Below, in pieces: positions 36,463 to 48,793 of a stretch of DNA of 64,000 nucleotides (the stretch's first letter is position 1; every line of letters starts with the position of its first letter). Source of the DNA: Hyaloscypha bicolor E (taxonomy: Eukaryota; Ascomycota; Leotiomycetes; Helotiales; Hyaloscyphaceae); the NCBI RefSeq assembly GCF_002865645.1, contig NW_020194627.1, forward strand, positions 1 through 64,000, read 5' to 3'. Under the pieces are notes generated by a model. It did no database searches, was not told the DNA's origin, and saw nothing but the letters and a program-made list of their open reading frames with translations. The translations under genes were made by a program, and so were the position numbers.

Positions 36463-36577
36463 CCTAACCCCCTGCAAAGGCCTTGACACCGAGGCGCTGA
36501 ATGCGCGGTCCGATTTTGGTGCCAAAACACTGCCCTCTCTCCAGACGTAACGACTTCCTCCTTTCCAAGAACCATCC

Positions 36578-38492
36578 ATGGAAGGTCGAGCACGAATAAT
36601 CATGGATGTTGGCAATACAATGGCTGCTATAGCCTTCGCTGATCAGTGTCTCAAGTGAGTCGGTACAATCAAGGCGCACAGCGGCGACTGATGCACTCAG
36701 ATACGGCAACAAGTTTGTGAGCAGGTGCAAGACCTATCTCCATGCCGAGGATGAGGCCAAAGAGCTACTTATCTCTATCGAGAGCAACTGGATCAAGATG
36801 GAGACTCAGATGGAGATCCTGAAGAAGGTGGCCCCAAACCTGGATATGAGGCTCCAAGACATGCAATCTCAAGTGCTCTCTCAGCTCGAGGGTAAACTCA
36901 AAACAGCAAGTTACATCATCGAACAGTTTAAACCAGACAGATTCTCAAGGGCCAAAGGGGCGAAGGTCAAGCAAGGTGATTGGAACCATGATGCTGGGGA
37001 ACTAGAAATATTGACCGATGCCTTCTCCCACATGAAGCCGCTCGCAAAGTCCAAGTTCTCTTTGAAGAAGGAGGCACTTCTCGGGATTGTTGATGAAATA
37101 GAGAAGTGGCAAGCAAGATACGACCCAAGTTGGATTTTGATCATGCAAATGGCCGTTGGGGGAATTGATGAGGCAAGTCCCAACTTCCCGGAGTACTGAT
37201 CCCTTGTAGCAATACCTCAAGAGTCCATGGTGCATTCTGCTGGCAGTTTCCTACAGCCCTTGAAACCTTCTACTCCCGAAAATCCTTGGAAAATATGCTG
37301 ACTCCGATTTCTTGGGAATAAGGCCCTCCAGAAGACACAGGAAGGGCCGGAGTCTGAACAAGTGCCTATCATTGTGGCCGCAAAAGGACTTCGGGATGCA
37401 GCACGAGCCAACCAAGATTCAGAATCGAAGGACCAGAAATCAATCTGGATTGAGCCGGATGATATCGAGCTAAATATTCAGAAGATTCGGAACTCAAGCG
37501 TCCAGCTCTCGCTCGGCCCGGACGAAAGTATGGTTCTCATCGACACTATGGCCTGTAATCCTGCAGCCAATATCACCAAGACCACGAAGGAAGTTCGAAA
37601 TCTAGCTCGTGTCTTAGCAGAAGTTGATCCTTCTACATTCGGTTTACTCAAATGTCGAGGTGTGATGCGGACTTCCAAGCCAGGTTCCGTGCACCAACTT
37701 CTCGATTTCAAGTTTATTTTCGATGTGCCGCACAAACTCACAAAACCTCAAAGTCTTCGAGCGGTTCTTCTTTCCGAAAACCCTTACCCACTGGATGAAA
37801 GACTTGAGCTAGCAAAGAAACTCACTGCCTCGGTTCTCTTTGTTCACACAGTGCAATTCGTTCACAAAAACATTCGACCAGAAACTATCATTATTTTCCA
37901 AAACGAATGCTCGGAGATCGGAGCACCATTTCTTTCCGGCTTTGAACAATTCCGTCTCGAGGATGGTGCTACTTTTCTGTCTGGGGATGATCTTTGGCAC
38001 CACAATCTCTGTAATATACGGCCCTCCCCGAAGAGTCTCAAAACTAACGTCTCTCCTATAGACCGACATCCTTCGCGCCAAGGCATGCAACCAGAAATCG
38101 AATATGTCATGCAACACGACATTTATAGTCTTGGCGTTGTTCTTCTCGAGATCGGACTCTGGACTTCATTCGCACTCGAAGATTCTGAGTGTGATTCGAA
38201 TCTCCCAACTCCAAGCAATATCTTCGATATAACCAAGCTTGATTCTCTATATCCAGTATCAGCTGCAGTAGAAAAGAAACAGAGGCTCGAATATCTCGCT
38301 GCCTACGAACTGCCTCCTCGCTTGGGAAGACGGTATGCGGACATCGTACTTCTGTGTCTTCGATGTCTCGATCCCGGAGATGGAATGGGTGATGAGAAAT
38401 CGTCGAGTGCGTGGACTGACCAAGATGGTGTTGTAATTGGAGTAAGATTCATCGAAAATGTGCTTACGAAAATGCAGGAAATCAGGGTTTAG
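36578..38492 (+). CDS. HeLo-like / pseudokinase protein (fungal cell-death-associated family)
   Basis: Exons 36578-36654, 36701-37172 and 37332-38492 give 569 residues. The first intron is GT-AG (46 nt). The second is inferred as GC-AG: donor AG/GCAAGT, branch GCTGAC, acceptor CTCCAG, 159 nt. Without that intron the frame carries two TGA codons (37197-37199 and 37299-37301). The N-terminal alpha-helical part resembles fungal HeLo/prion-inhibition domains. The C-terminal part is protein-kinase-like but degenerate: VHKNIRPE replaces HRD and GFE replaces DFG, so catalysis is unlikely; DIYSLGVVLLEIG marks helix F. Such proteins are linked to incompatibility and regulated cell death. In-frame starts exist at 36578 and 36602. 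If the GC-AG intron is not spliced, this is a pseudogene. Confidence 0.78.
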
Positions 38493-38785
38493 AGGAAAGA
38501 TATATCTCACCTTCCAAATACTTATTCCATGCACAATTCTTTCAACTCCGGTTATTACGGAAATGATAATAAATGATACAATGTATCATTGATTAAATTC
38601 ATACGGGTTTAAAGTGTGTCAAGACAACTTTGTAAACTTTATACTGCATATCGTCCAACCGCCCACAATCACTTGGTTACTCACCTTCGCCTTAACCTCT
38701 GCTCAGGTTGCTTAGTCAGGTCCTTGCTCTCCTTCTATTTACCAATTAAGATTCGCTTACTATTTAGCTCTGTTATCTCTACTTG

Positions 38786-39343
38786 TCATATAATCGACCC
38801 TGCTAAATACTCTATCCAAGTCTGAATCGGCTCTGAGAGGTTCAGTTCTTCTAACGAGATCTTGAAGTTTCTGCAGACCTTTAAGCAACAACGAACATGG
38901 GCTAGGAAATTGTTGACCCTTTGCTCCATGGTGTCTGGAGTGATTTGTCAAGCTGGTTGAAAATTGAGTAATAGCACACCTGAAGGATATAACGAGCAAA
39001 CCGCACTCTCCCATCTGGGGCCCATCGCATGGCGAATGCACTCGAGCCATAAGGAGTGGAAAGCCATTGGCTTTGCAATTGCGAGTCGCTCCCCGAAAAA
39101 AACAGCCTCAAGCTCGCTGAAGAGTTCCCTGAGATGAAAGCCCTCCGCTGCTAGGATGCCGCCGTCTGGAAAATCCGTTGCTGTTAGCAGGCAAGAGTGC
39201 CCGAGAAAGAATTCTCTAGGATCAAAATTGCCAGACCCTTCGGTTTCTATCATTCCATGAAACTGTAATAACTGCCATGCGTCTCCATCTGGTTGAGAAA
39301 GTCTCTTCTGAGAAACACGAAACGTCTCCATGATCGAGGGCAT
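38786..39343 (-). CDS. Small uncharacterised protein (two exons)
   Basis: Exons 39343-38980 and 38934-38786 with a 45-nt intron (GTGTGC…CTTGAC…CTCCAG) give 170 residues. The splice keeps coding quality on both sides: exon 2 reads as a well-mixed helical segment ending GSII. No signal peptide, membrane segment or known motif. An upstream exon is possible. It is convergent with the HeLo/pseudokinase gene. Function unknown. Confidence 0.45.
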
Positions 39344-40984
39344 CTCGGGGCTGGTCCAAGAAGCGTCTTCTCCGCTGCCGTTGATGCATTGTTTTGTGAG
39401 TAATATATATATAAGTAATATTATAAGTAATATATATTAAAGCAATATATATAAATATAGCTTTAGTATAAAAAGAAGAAAAGTATACTTGCTTTAAATA
39501 AAGCTTAGAACTCCCAGAATTAGCTCTCTGGCTAGTTACAGGCTGTTCGGAGACGGCTTTTCGTATACAAAGTACCAAACGATGAAGAGCAGATGATATT
39601 TATATTCCAGCGAGCAAGGACCAGACAGCGCGAGAGAAACATTCACTTCCCTCAAACCTCGCAACTGGGTTACTTGGCTCTTGAACTATAATTTCCATTC
39701 TGCGAATCCCATATTATTGTGCAAATCACTCGCTGTTTTTCTCCTAGCTCCCACCGCTATAAAAGGCTGATCGTGTGCCATTTAGGAGGTCATAGCCGGC
39801 TTGCCCACCGAAGAATGACTCGGTTCTTTCACAAGAAGAGGTACGATTACAGGGCAACCATTCCCTCCACCTCTGAACTATGCACATCGCGCAGTTTACT
39901 ATTCCACCAACATTTTTGTCGAGACTACGTAAGTTCAATTTCAGCAAGCACAATATCCGCACGTGCTTTCGATTTCTGCTGTCGTCAAATCTCCTCCTTT
40001 ACACTTATGTATTTTCTCTCGTTCTTCACTCCTCTGCACAGCCTAGGTACTCTCTTCGTCTCCAAGTTTTGCTCGCACTAGGAAGCCTGATATACGGTTT
40101 AAGCAATCCTTAAGCCTGAGTTTATCACCCTACAAAGCATCCGGCTCTGGGGACGTACGCTGCAAACTTGAGAACGTGTAGATGGATCCCGTGGGCTTTC
40201 ATACCTGCGCTATGAGTTGGATTATATGCCTTGGAAATAAAAAACAGCGCTTTCGGACTTCGTTTCCGCGCGAGCTTTTGCCGTCGAGACTCTCAAGCTC
40301 GAATTCAAGTTTTGATGGGTAATCGAATGTGCTGTATATAGGACTGAATTTTCGCAGGACTCAGATCTTCGAGCACGACGGGACACGGAGACTACAAGCC
40401 GAGAGCGAAGGGGCGATGAGTTGAGTTGTTAGTATCGTATCTTTGAATATGTTATTGGTGGGGGGAAAAGAGGCTATGAAAACGCTCTGACTTTAAGCTA
40501 CTGTAGGACTAGGAAAAATGGGCTCTTCTCCATGTTGAACTGTGGGAACCGGATCCTGATTGTTCATTTCCTCCTTGTTGTTAAGCCTCCCTCCTCTCAC
40601 CTGTTACCCCTCTCGTTTCACTCTTCTCGGAGTGGCAATTGTGAATTTAACCTTGAGTATGAGGTACATGGATAAGTGCTTGTTATTAATAAATGCCTTT
40701 AATGAACATTATCTCTTCCTGCCGTACCAGATATCGGAGCAGCCTTGCCCCTGCAAAATCTACGTCTCATGTAAAATACATGGCAAACCAAAGTCTCGGA
40801 CTTTTCGTTTCCATTTTCGTTTTCGTATTCTCGGCACCACACTGCCGCGATTGGAACACAGTTGTGCCGCCAGGTAAGGGGTTAACCAGCGCTTCGGGAC
40901 TATATCCTGGAAATCCGCACCGCTGGAAAAGTGAAAGCAGTCGCTTCCCGCTAGGCTGGGGTGGGAGGAAGACTATACATATCA
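39344..40984. other. Gene-poor intergenic stretch
   Basis: At 39395-39470 there is a short tandem array of TAATATATAT-type repeats. A fragment matching one end of repeat family R (AAGCTTAGAACTCCCAGAAT) lies at about 39505-39545. Frames on either strand are short and unsupported. Confidence 0.45.
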
Positions 40985-41450
40985 CATCAGTGTGCCCCCT
41001 GCCAACCCCTGTGCCACCCCTGTTCTGCCCGCGTAGCATTCCTAAAATAGGGGAATCCGCCCAAGGGCTTTCTTTTTGCGGCTATTCTTAAGCCCCCGGC
41101 ACGCGCACAAAAGGCGGGTACTGTAAGAGGGCATGTCCCTCTCTTGCCCCCTTGGAATCGCTAAGAAGTATATCCTCAAGGCATGCTAACGTCCTAGCTT
41201 TCTCGGGCACGTGAATGCCGCTCTATATATAAATACATTTTAAAATGTAAATGCGCTTTTGCACGTGAATGCAACTCTAAATATAAATACGCCTTTTGTA
41301 TGGGAATGTATTCTAAATATAAATGTGCTTTGCACGTGAATATACTTTTGTATGCCGCCGCACGCCGAAGGCGCGTGATGGCGTGCCCCTGGCCTATTAA
41401 GGTCCTGGTATTAGTATCGATAAGCTTTAGAACTCCCAGAACTAGCACGA
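40985..41450 (+). repeat. Dispersed repeat family R, copy 2
   Basis: Longest preserved copy, from CAGTGTGCCCCCTGCCAA through GCGGCTATTCTTAAGCCCC to AGAACTCCCAGAACTAGC. An internal expansion at about 41205-41350 consists of four imperfect 35-45 bp units built on GCACGTGAATG…CTAAATATAAATACG, absent from copies 1 and 3. No coding capacity. Confidence 0.75.
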
Positions 41451-42342
41451 TGGCTAGTTTCTGTTGTCAAATAGCTCTTGCTAGCACCTCATTCTCAGAT
41501 AGTTGGTACAGACCTCTTGTTACAGTACAGCACTGTCAGGAGAAGCAGATGGAGGCAGAGACGACTCTATTGGGATTCAAGCCGGAAGCCTTAAATATGG
41601 CTGGTTGGCTGACTAGTTCCTTCCTCTCGGGTGGCGTTACTAGTTACCTAACAAGCACCCTGGGCAGCTCCCAAGTAGCGAATGACGTTCAACATCACGT
41701 GCGAGACGCACCTCAACCTAGAGATGTATTGAGGTGTAAGTTGCGCTTGAGTGTGCCGAGTCGACACCGCAATAGGAATTGCGGCATTGAGGTGTACAGC
41801 CTGCAGGCTCCAGAAGAGGGACGGGGAAGCTCTTGTATACACGAGAGGAAGGCGAGGAAGAGTTGCGGACATCATATCGGTTTATGAGGTTATTTTCTCC
41901 GGGAGCAGACACCATGCTCTATTGATTAATGGACCGTACATATACTGAAGTGCTGAGAGTTCCCCGATTAATTCCTTCTATTTGATTTGTTGCAATGCTT
42001 TGGAGGTTGACGACTTGATTTTCTAGCTCACGCGGGGTAAGCACTTTACATATACGTCCGGTATGTAAACTACAGTGTACCAGCGTACACTCAGTTCCAA
42101 CATGATTGAGGATAAGAACAAGTCACGTGATAATATATATAGATACATACATATATATATTCTATTCTTTTCCTTGTTTCCGTAAGGGAAAGATTTCTCG
42201 CGGCTCGGCTGGACATGGTGGGGTTAGTTGTCAATGGTGGAAGGAAGGTGCTCGAAACTCCCAAGTTATGCTTCCTTCTCCTTTTGCTTCAATTCTTTTC
42301 ATCGATCTTGTGCGCGCCCGTCCCGATCCTTCTCCGTTGCCC
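41451..42342. other. Intergenic, no gene called
   Basis: A + strand frame covers much of 41300-41887 but begins inside repeat R and has no recognisable motif. The part just after the MFS transporter stop is probably its 3' untranslated region. Confidence 0.4.
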
Positions 42343-44032
42343 TTACACCTTCTCCACAGCCCCTTCCGCCAACCTCCCCACCTCTTCCCCACTTCCTTCT
42401 TCCAATCTTTCCAGAGACTCCCCTTTCGTAAATAATCTGTCGACGTCTTCGAGCTCGAGTCCTTTGGTCTCTGGGAAGAAGAGGTAGATGATTGGCACCC
42501 AGCACGCATTCAACACCGCGAAAATTATGTATGTTCTGTACCCAATATTGTTCAGCGCTGGGGGCGTGATCTGCACGATCATGTAGTTGAATATCCAATT
42601 GCCTATTCTCATTTATCAGTTCCACAACGAGAGATGAGCGAAAAGGGAAGCTCGTAGAGTCGCAGAATGGGGAGGAAAAGAGGAAATGGAAGCGGACTCA
42701 CAAGCAGTGCTAACCCCACTCCCCCTCTGTCTGAGTCTGAGCGGTAAGATTTCAGAAGGGTAGACCCAGACTGTGGCTTGGAAACCGATTGTGAATGCGC
42801 CTTCGAAGAGGAAGAGCATGACCGCTGCGCCGATGCCGCATCCATTTGCAATACTTGTTTTGTTCTGGACGTTGTAGATAAGGCCTGTCTGCACGACCAT
42901 AATCGCGCTCATGACCGAGATACAGGAGAGGAGGAGCGGCCGTCGTCCGATCCGATCGATGAGGAACCAAGGGATGAAGGACGCGATGAAAAACCATGTC
43001 TGCAGGAACCCCGACATCAGTGCCGACAAGTGATCAGAGAAGCCGAGAGAGGTGCTGAAAAGAGTGTTGGAGTAATAGATCAAAGCGTTTATGCCCCCGA
43101 GTTGCTGGAACGCCTGAATTGCGCATGCGATCAAGAAGCGTCGTTGAGATTGGATGTCGTCGTTTCTCAACAGGTCTTTCCAGGAGCCAGCACCGAGGGA
43201 TTTTTCGTATTCAAAAGTTTGGAGGATGGAGGCGTGAAGGGCCGAGATTTCTTCGCTGGTGCGGTGATATTCGTGGAGGCGGGTTAGGACGGAGAGAGAT
43301 TGGGAGGGAGGAGCGTGGGAAGCTAGCCATCTCGGTGTCTCGGGGACGATGAGCAGGAGAAGTAGTATGGGGAGTAGGAAGATGCATTGTAGGATACATG
43401 GAACGCGCCACGTGAAGGAGGCTGTGTGGGATTGCGTGAAGCCGTAGTCGATCCAATAGGCGAGGAAGATGCCAAAGTTGAGGGTCGAGAGTTGCATGCA
43501 TACATCTATTTTTCGTCAGGCCCGCCTTCACTACTCTCTATGAAAAGGGAAGGGACATCCTTACAGAGACCGCGACTAGCCTTCGGACTAAACTCAGCTT
43601 GGAATACAGGAACAGTGGAATTGATAAATCCCATTCCAACTCCCGAAACGATTCGTGCAACAATCATGTGTGCTCGCGAGTAAGCTGTCGATTGAAGCAA
43701 CGCGCCGACGATCATGATGAGGACACCGATGCCGATGGATTTCTTTCTTCCGAGCTGTTCGCCGAAAAGGGAGACGGCGACGCTGCCGACGAAGCAGCCT
43801 ACTTCGTAGATGGCGACGATGAGGCCGGTGATGGTGGGGCTGGGGGAGTTGAAGGTGGTTTTGAAGGCCGTCGAGTTGACGAGTCTGGTGCAAAGAAGGC
43901 TTCTCAGTGGAGTTCATTGAATCAGCGACTGTCTTACCCTCCCATGAGGCCATTGTCATATCCGATCAAAAGGAAGCCAAGACATGTCAACGATGTCACG
44001 GCGGTGAAGAGGAGTCTGCCTTCGAGGACCAT
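42343..44032 (-). CDS. MFS sugar transporter (SP family)
   Basis: Four exons read leftwards (44032-43938, 43884-43565, 43505-42702, 42602-42343), with all introns GT-AG (53, 59, 99 nt), giving 492 residues. It has about twelve membrane segments. Sugar-porter signatures are present: GYDNGLMGG in helix 1, GRKK between helices 2 and 3, PETPRW before the central loop, QQLGGINALIYYS in helix 7, DRIGRRPLLL between helices 8 and 9, and PETKGLELEDVDRLF after helix 12. It should carry a hexose, pentose or related sugar across the plasma membrane by proton symport; substrate not deducible. It shares a 0.9 kb divergent promoter with the Zn2Cys6 regulator. Confidence 0.93.
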
Positions 44033-44674
44033 GATTGAGGCCGAGAGGAGCGGCAATTATGCCTCAAGATGAGATGCCAAAATAGGCTCGGGGGGAAAGC
44101 GGAGACGAGATCACTGGACGCTTGAGAGTGATGAGTGAATGCCGAGTGCTGAGCGATGAGTGACGCGTGGAAACGAAGTCTGCGACAGGACTCAGTTGCG
44201 GAGGAGGGAAGAGGGAAGGGGAAAGGAGGAAAGGAGAAGGGATAAGGAAACGCGAAGCCAACATCGCGAGAAGAGAAGAGAAAATATGAGGTTCCTGCAT
44301 GGCATCACGATGGGGTAACACAAGCCATTCCTTTTCCATGCAAGCATTACGCGCAAGGAGGGGACGGAGGGAGGGGGAGGTGGGCGAGGACCAATGGTGG
44401 AGGGATCTGAGTTCTGCCGCATTCTCCGGCGTACCAATCACAGGTCTGGTGTCGGCAGTTCTGAGCGAGGCTGCAGGGTCCCGGTTCCCCGCCCCACCGC
44501 GCTTTGCCTAATCCGGCTGCGGGCAGGAATGAATTTCTTGCCCGAGTCAACACACCCTCCTCTCGCGTCTCCTACGACCGACCTCCCACCACTCAGTCCC
44601 CTCCTCGTCTTCCCCTCGAATTGCCTCCAAATCCCGACAGCTCTTCTTCCACACCCGTTTACCCCCCCCCCTTT

Positions 44675-44726
<52 letters not shown>

Positions 44727-44936
44727 CATCGCACCGCCTCACCGCCTTGCCGCCTTACTGCCCACCAGCCCTTCTTCAATCCCCGACGTCGTGCATCGTA
44801 AGCATCGGCCTTTGCTCGACTCAATTTCAATATAGCTTCATCTCCACTACTATCGCCAACAGCAACATATGCAACGCGCTCCGTCAATCGCCGTCCATCC
44901 GAACTGCGAAAACAGCCCCCGCCCCCTGTCCAGCCC
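44033..44936. promoter_or_regulatory. Divergent promoter, sugar transporter / Zn2Cys6 regulator
   Basis: This is the region between two head-to-head start codons. Near 44110-44165 there are degenerate GAGTGATGAGTG repeats. A C/T-rich, strongly strand-biased tract occupies 44540-44725, including the poly(C) run. The regulator's 5' leader probably lies in 44730-44936. Confidence 0.6.
44676..44725 (+). repeat. Poly(C) homopolymer, 50 nt
   Basis: Fifty uninterrupted C on the + strand (G on the minus strand), preceded by a shorter C run and TTTT. It lies about 210 bp upstream of the regulator ATG. Exact length may be affected by sequencing slippage. Confidence 0.9.
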
Positions 44937-47900
44937 ATGATGTCCGTCCCAGGTGTAGGCCCGCAGAACATGCTGCCTCCCATCGGCAATGTCACGAGCG
45001 CTTCGAATATGCTTCCATTGATGAATCCGAGTCCTCCACAGACTGCCGATCCAATGCGACAGCTTGCTGCTCCAGCCCCAAATGCTGGGATCGGGAACGT
45101 GGCTCACGCCGCTGGCGCCCCACCGGGTCGTCCTCCGCAGCCACCACTGGACAACATGAGAGCCTATCGAGCGTGTTTGAACTGTCGGAATCGGAAGAGC
45201 AAGTGTGATTTAGATATCAATGGAGGGAGGCCGGTGAGTTTATTCCACTTTTGGAGGAGTAGATTCGATTGAGATCAGCCTTTGTTATCGTGAGTGCAAG
45301 CAGATCATGGGACACCGTCGCCGAGAGGCCGGGGAGTTCGACGGCGTTTGTGTTTGAGAGAATCATGCAATTGGGTCTGCAACTGTCCACCTTGTCTTGT
45401 GGTCTTCCCACTCACTATCTCTGTCGATGAGCTTGCTCCCAACAGGTGGAAGACCACGTGACAGCTCCCAGTCGACTCCTGCGGCCAAGGCGAATGGCGC
45501 TGACTCTTATTTTAGCCCTGTCGGAGATGCCAACGAGAGAACAAAGACTGCATCCTCGGAGAGAGCCATCGCGGTGGCCGAAGAGTGAGGAAGAAACCCA
45601 AGTTGGAGGGAGAAGAAGGAGCCGCGAACACCCCCGTTACACCAACGAATCAAGGTTTCTCATCATCAAGCGGACCCAGTCCCAATTACAGCCCTCTCCC
45701 AGTTCAACCGCCTCCACAACCGTCTCAGCCCTACCATAGCAGGTTCGGTAGTCGACAGGAACAAGGCTTCGCATGGCAGCATCCTACGTCAACGACGGCT
45801 GGTTCGGATACTGCGAGTGTGTCAAGGCAGACCGAGCAGACGAATGTGAGAAGCATCTGTCCCTCGGGTAATACTTCCACTAACATTTATAGATCACGAC
45901 CCCACAAAACCACCAACCATACCGACAACGTGCGGAATCGACTATCAGCCTAATCGGCAAGCAAGGTGAACGAACAGCAGTTCACGAGGGCATTGCATCA
46001 GCTGACCTTCAAAATCCCTCCGATGCTCTGGAAATATTGGCCCAAGTAGCAGACCGCGCAGACGACGGAGAGTCTACCGGAAGTGGGCAACAGACTCCAG
46101 GTCAATCCAAGAACTCGAGAGCGCAACTACGAGGGCAGGACATATCCCCCCAGAAAATGGATGATTACTGGAGCTACAAGCCGATTCAAGACGGCATGAT
46201 CATTCCAGAGATGGTCTACTCGTTATTCCAAAGGTACGCACTGCCCCCCTCCCCCCTTCTGGATCAAAGCTGACCCTTGTAGCTACGAAGAATTCTTCCA
46301 TCCCTTCTTCCCCATTATCCCACAGCAAACCTTCGATCGCATACGACTTCCATGGCTCTCAAGAAACGAACCTCATTTATTCTCCGCCATTCTCACCGTT
46401 GCCTCCAAAGATAATGAACGAGTACATCAAATTTGCTATGATCATATGCAACAACTCATTTCGAATATCCTCGCAGGCGCTGATGCAAATGTGGAAGCAG
46501 TCGAAGCACTTCTCCTCCTTTCTCAATGGGTGTCTCACCGTCCTCAAGCCTCGGTCGCCGTTGGTCGTGGAGAAGAAGATCGGGTAGCTTGGATGTACAT
46601 CGGTACTGCGTTGCGACTGGGATATTTCCTCGGCATTGATCGAACATCGTTCAAGAGTGATTCCCAGGAAGATCCGGGATTCAATCGAAAGCGACTTGTC
46701 TGGTCCGCATGCTATATTTGCGATCGGCAAGTTTCTGTCAGAGTTGGCAAAGGATTTTGGGCCCGTGGACCTGGCCCGCTTTCTGGATTGAAAGCGAGTG
46801 ACTTTCCAACTTTACAACCCCAACCCACCATGTCGAATAGCGATGACTGGGCTTTGATCTTCCAAGCTAATCTCGAGTTAACTCAAATATTCTCCAATGT
46901 CCACGACATCCTTTATTCATCAAAGGGCCATAGTTGGAAGGAAATGCTGGAGGGGAGGTATGCGAAGTACCTCGATGACTTTCGGACAAGTATACGAAGC
47001 TGGAATGACGTTTGGGGGACTCTGATATGTAAATCTCCTGCCCGTTTTCCCTCTATTTACTGATGATCCAGGCTCCTCACGGCTGAAAGCAAGCCTCCTC
47101 CTCACCTACGACTACCTCCGCCTCTATGTCAACGCCTTTGCCTACCAAGCAACCATTTCCCGCGCTCTCACCTTCCAACGAGATAGCCAACATAACCCCA
47201 ACCGCCCCATGCCGCTGATCAATGCCACCGCCCCCGACGCAAGATTCATCTACGAAGCCGTCGATGCCGCAAAGTCCCTTCTCTCGACATTCAACAACTT
47301 CGTTGATCCGCAGACACTAACATACATGCCGTCTTCATACTATCTGTTTATAATCTACAGCGCTGTATTCTTGTACAAGGTAAGTCCCCTCGCCTATCCA
47401 TTCTTTTTTTCTGATCCCCTAACCTCCCTCTGGTTTGAGCGCTCGTCTAACACCCTCACAGGCACGATCCACTACCACCATGACAGAAGAAGAACGCCTC
47501 TTCGTCCGCCACATGATCCACCAAACCATCGAGCGCCTGCAAAAAGCCTCCGTAGGCGTAAACCACATGGGCTCTCGCTACGCCCGCCTTCTGCAACTCC
47601 TCTGGCGCAAACCACCAAAACACTCCAAACAGAATCAGAGTCAGCGGAATCAAAGCATTATCGATCCGCGCCTCAATCTGCCGAATCCCAACGACCCCCC
47701 TTCATCTTCCCAAAATCAGAATCAACAGCAGAGCTACGATCCGAGTGATCCTAATAACTTCGCGCAGAATCTTAATCAGATGGGAATGGGTGGTAATGGG
47801 GGTGCCGGGCATGGGTTCTCGTGGCTGGACCTTGGCGCCACCTGGAACTTCGCGACGCAGAACGGGATTGGCGACCACTCCAGCACCGGGAGCGCAGGAG

Positions 47901-48007
47901 ATTTGGAACCGGAGGCCGGCGGACTTGCGGAACTGAGCCCGTTCGACCTGGGTCTTTTGACGGACTACTCTTTGCTGGACGGCGAGGGTGCGGGGTTGAT
48001 TTTCTAA
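44937..48007 (+). CDS. Zn2Cys6 transcription factor with fungal MHR domain
   Basis: Six exons (44937-45233, 45516-45845, 45893-46233, 46283-47028, 47072-47379, 47462-48007), all GT-AG, give 855 residues. The binuclear zinc cluster is complete: Cys 80, 83, 90, 101, 104 and 111 (Cx2Cx6Cx10Cx2Cx6C). It is split between Cys 90 and 101 by a 282-nt intron whose branch is GCTGAC. A basic RRVRKKPK segment follows. The fungal-specific middle homology region spans about 270-600, with the typical LSAILTVASKD and WMYIGTALRLGYFLGIDR motifs. The C-terminus is Gln/Asn/Gly-rich and acidic, a likely activation region. Paired ATGs open the frame; the second is at 44940. It probably regulates carbon-related genes, possibly the adjacent transporter, but the target is inference. 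Confidence 0.93.
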
Positions 48008-48181
48008 TGTAAAGTTAATATGTGGAAATGTGCGGAGAAAGGGAGAGGGAGGGACAAAAAAGTGGCGGCGAAGGTGTGTGTTGTAGTGAAGGTTGTGGAA
48101 ATGACAAACATGTCATGTCCAGCGGCCGCGCCTTCTTCGCCTGAGCCGGAATCTCTAATCACGTGACTGCCTTGGCTTGCC

Positions 48182-48785
48182 CAGGCTTGGCAAAAATTCC
48201 TGAGGCATCGATACCGGTATCGATAGTAGAGGTATTTTTCAGGTATCGCAAGGAATCGATAGTATCGATACCAGAATCGATTCTTACCCCAAAAATTGAC
48301 TCTTTCTTTTATTATTTAAATTATTATATAATATATTATTATATAATTCCTTTAATTTCTAGTCTTTCTATGGAAAGAAATACTTACTATTATTAATTAA
48401 AGTTAATAATATCTTAAATTTAAAATAGCCCTCGTATTCGGAGAATTAAGCCCCGTATTCGTATTTCTTATCAAGACGCTAAATATATAAGCGAGCCTCA
48501 CGAAAATCTCAAAAGCTCAAAAGCTCATTTTTACTTAAAATAGCCGCATTGAGATGAGTTTTAGTCTAAAATATAAGATAAGTAGCTAAATAGAAAGCCT
48601 AAATTAAGTAGAGTATTTGCGCTACTAAAAATTTTCTTATAAGAAAAGTGGTTCTAAAGTTAATTACAATCAAAGGGGGGAATTGGGTTCGGGGAATCGA
48701 TTCCAGAATCGATAGTATCGATACCTGACGATTCTGGCATCGATACCTATCGATACCGGAAATTAAGGAATTTTTGCCAAGCCTG
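48182..48785. mobile_element. MITE family D, copy 1 (604 bp)
   Basis: Inverted termini CAGGCTTGGCAAAAATTCCT on both ends and the perfect 8-bp duplication GGCTTGCC at 48174-48181 and 48786-48793. Subterminal regions carry several GGTATCGATA palindromes. The AT-rich core matches copy 2 in inverted orientation. The 8-bp duplication and CAGG…CCTG ends indicate a non-autonomous hAT element. It lies about 170 bp beyond the regulator stop codon. Confidence 0.92.
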
Positions 48786-48793
48786 GGCTTGCC

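Noticed and set aside
44438..44995. 185-codon Gly-rich minus-strand frame
   Set aside because: Produced by the poly(C)/poly(G) run; no real coding evidence.
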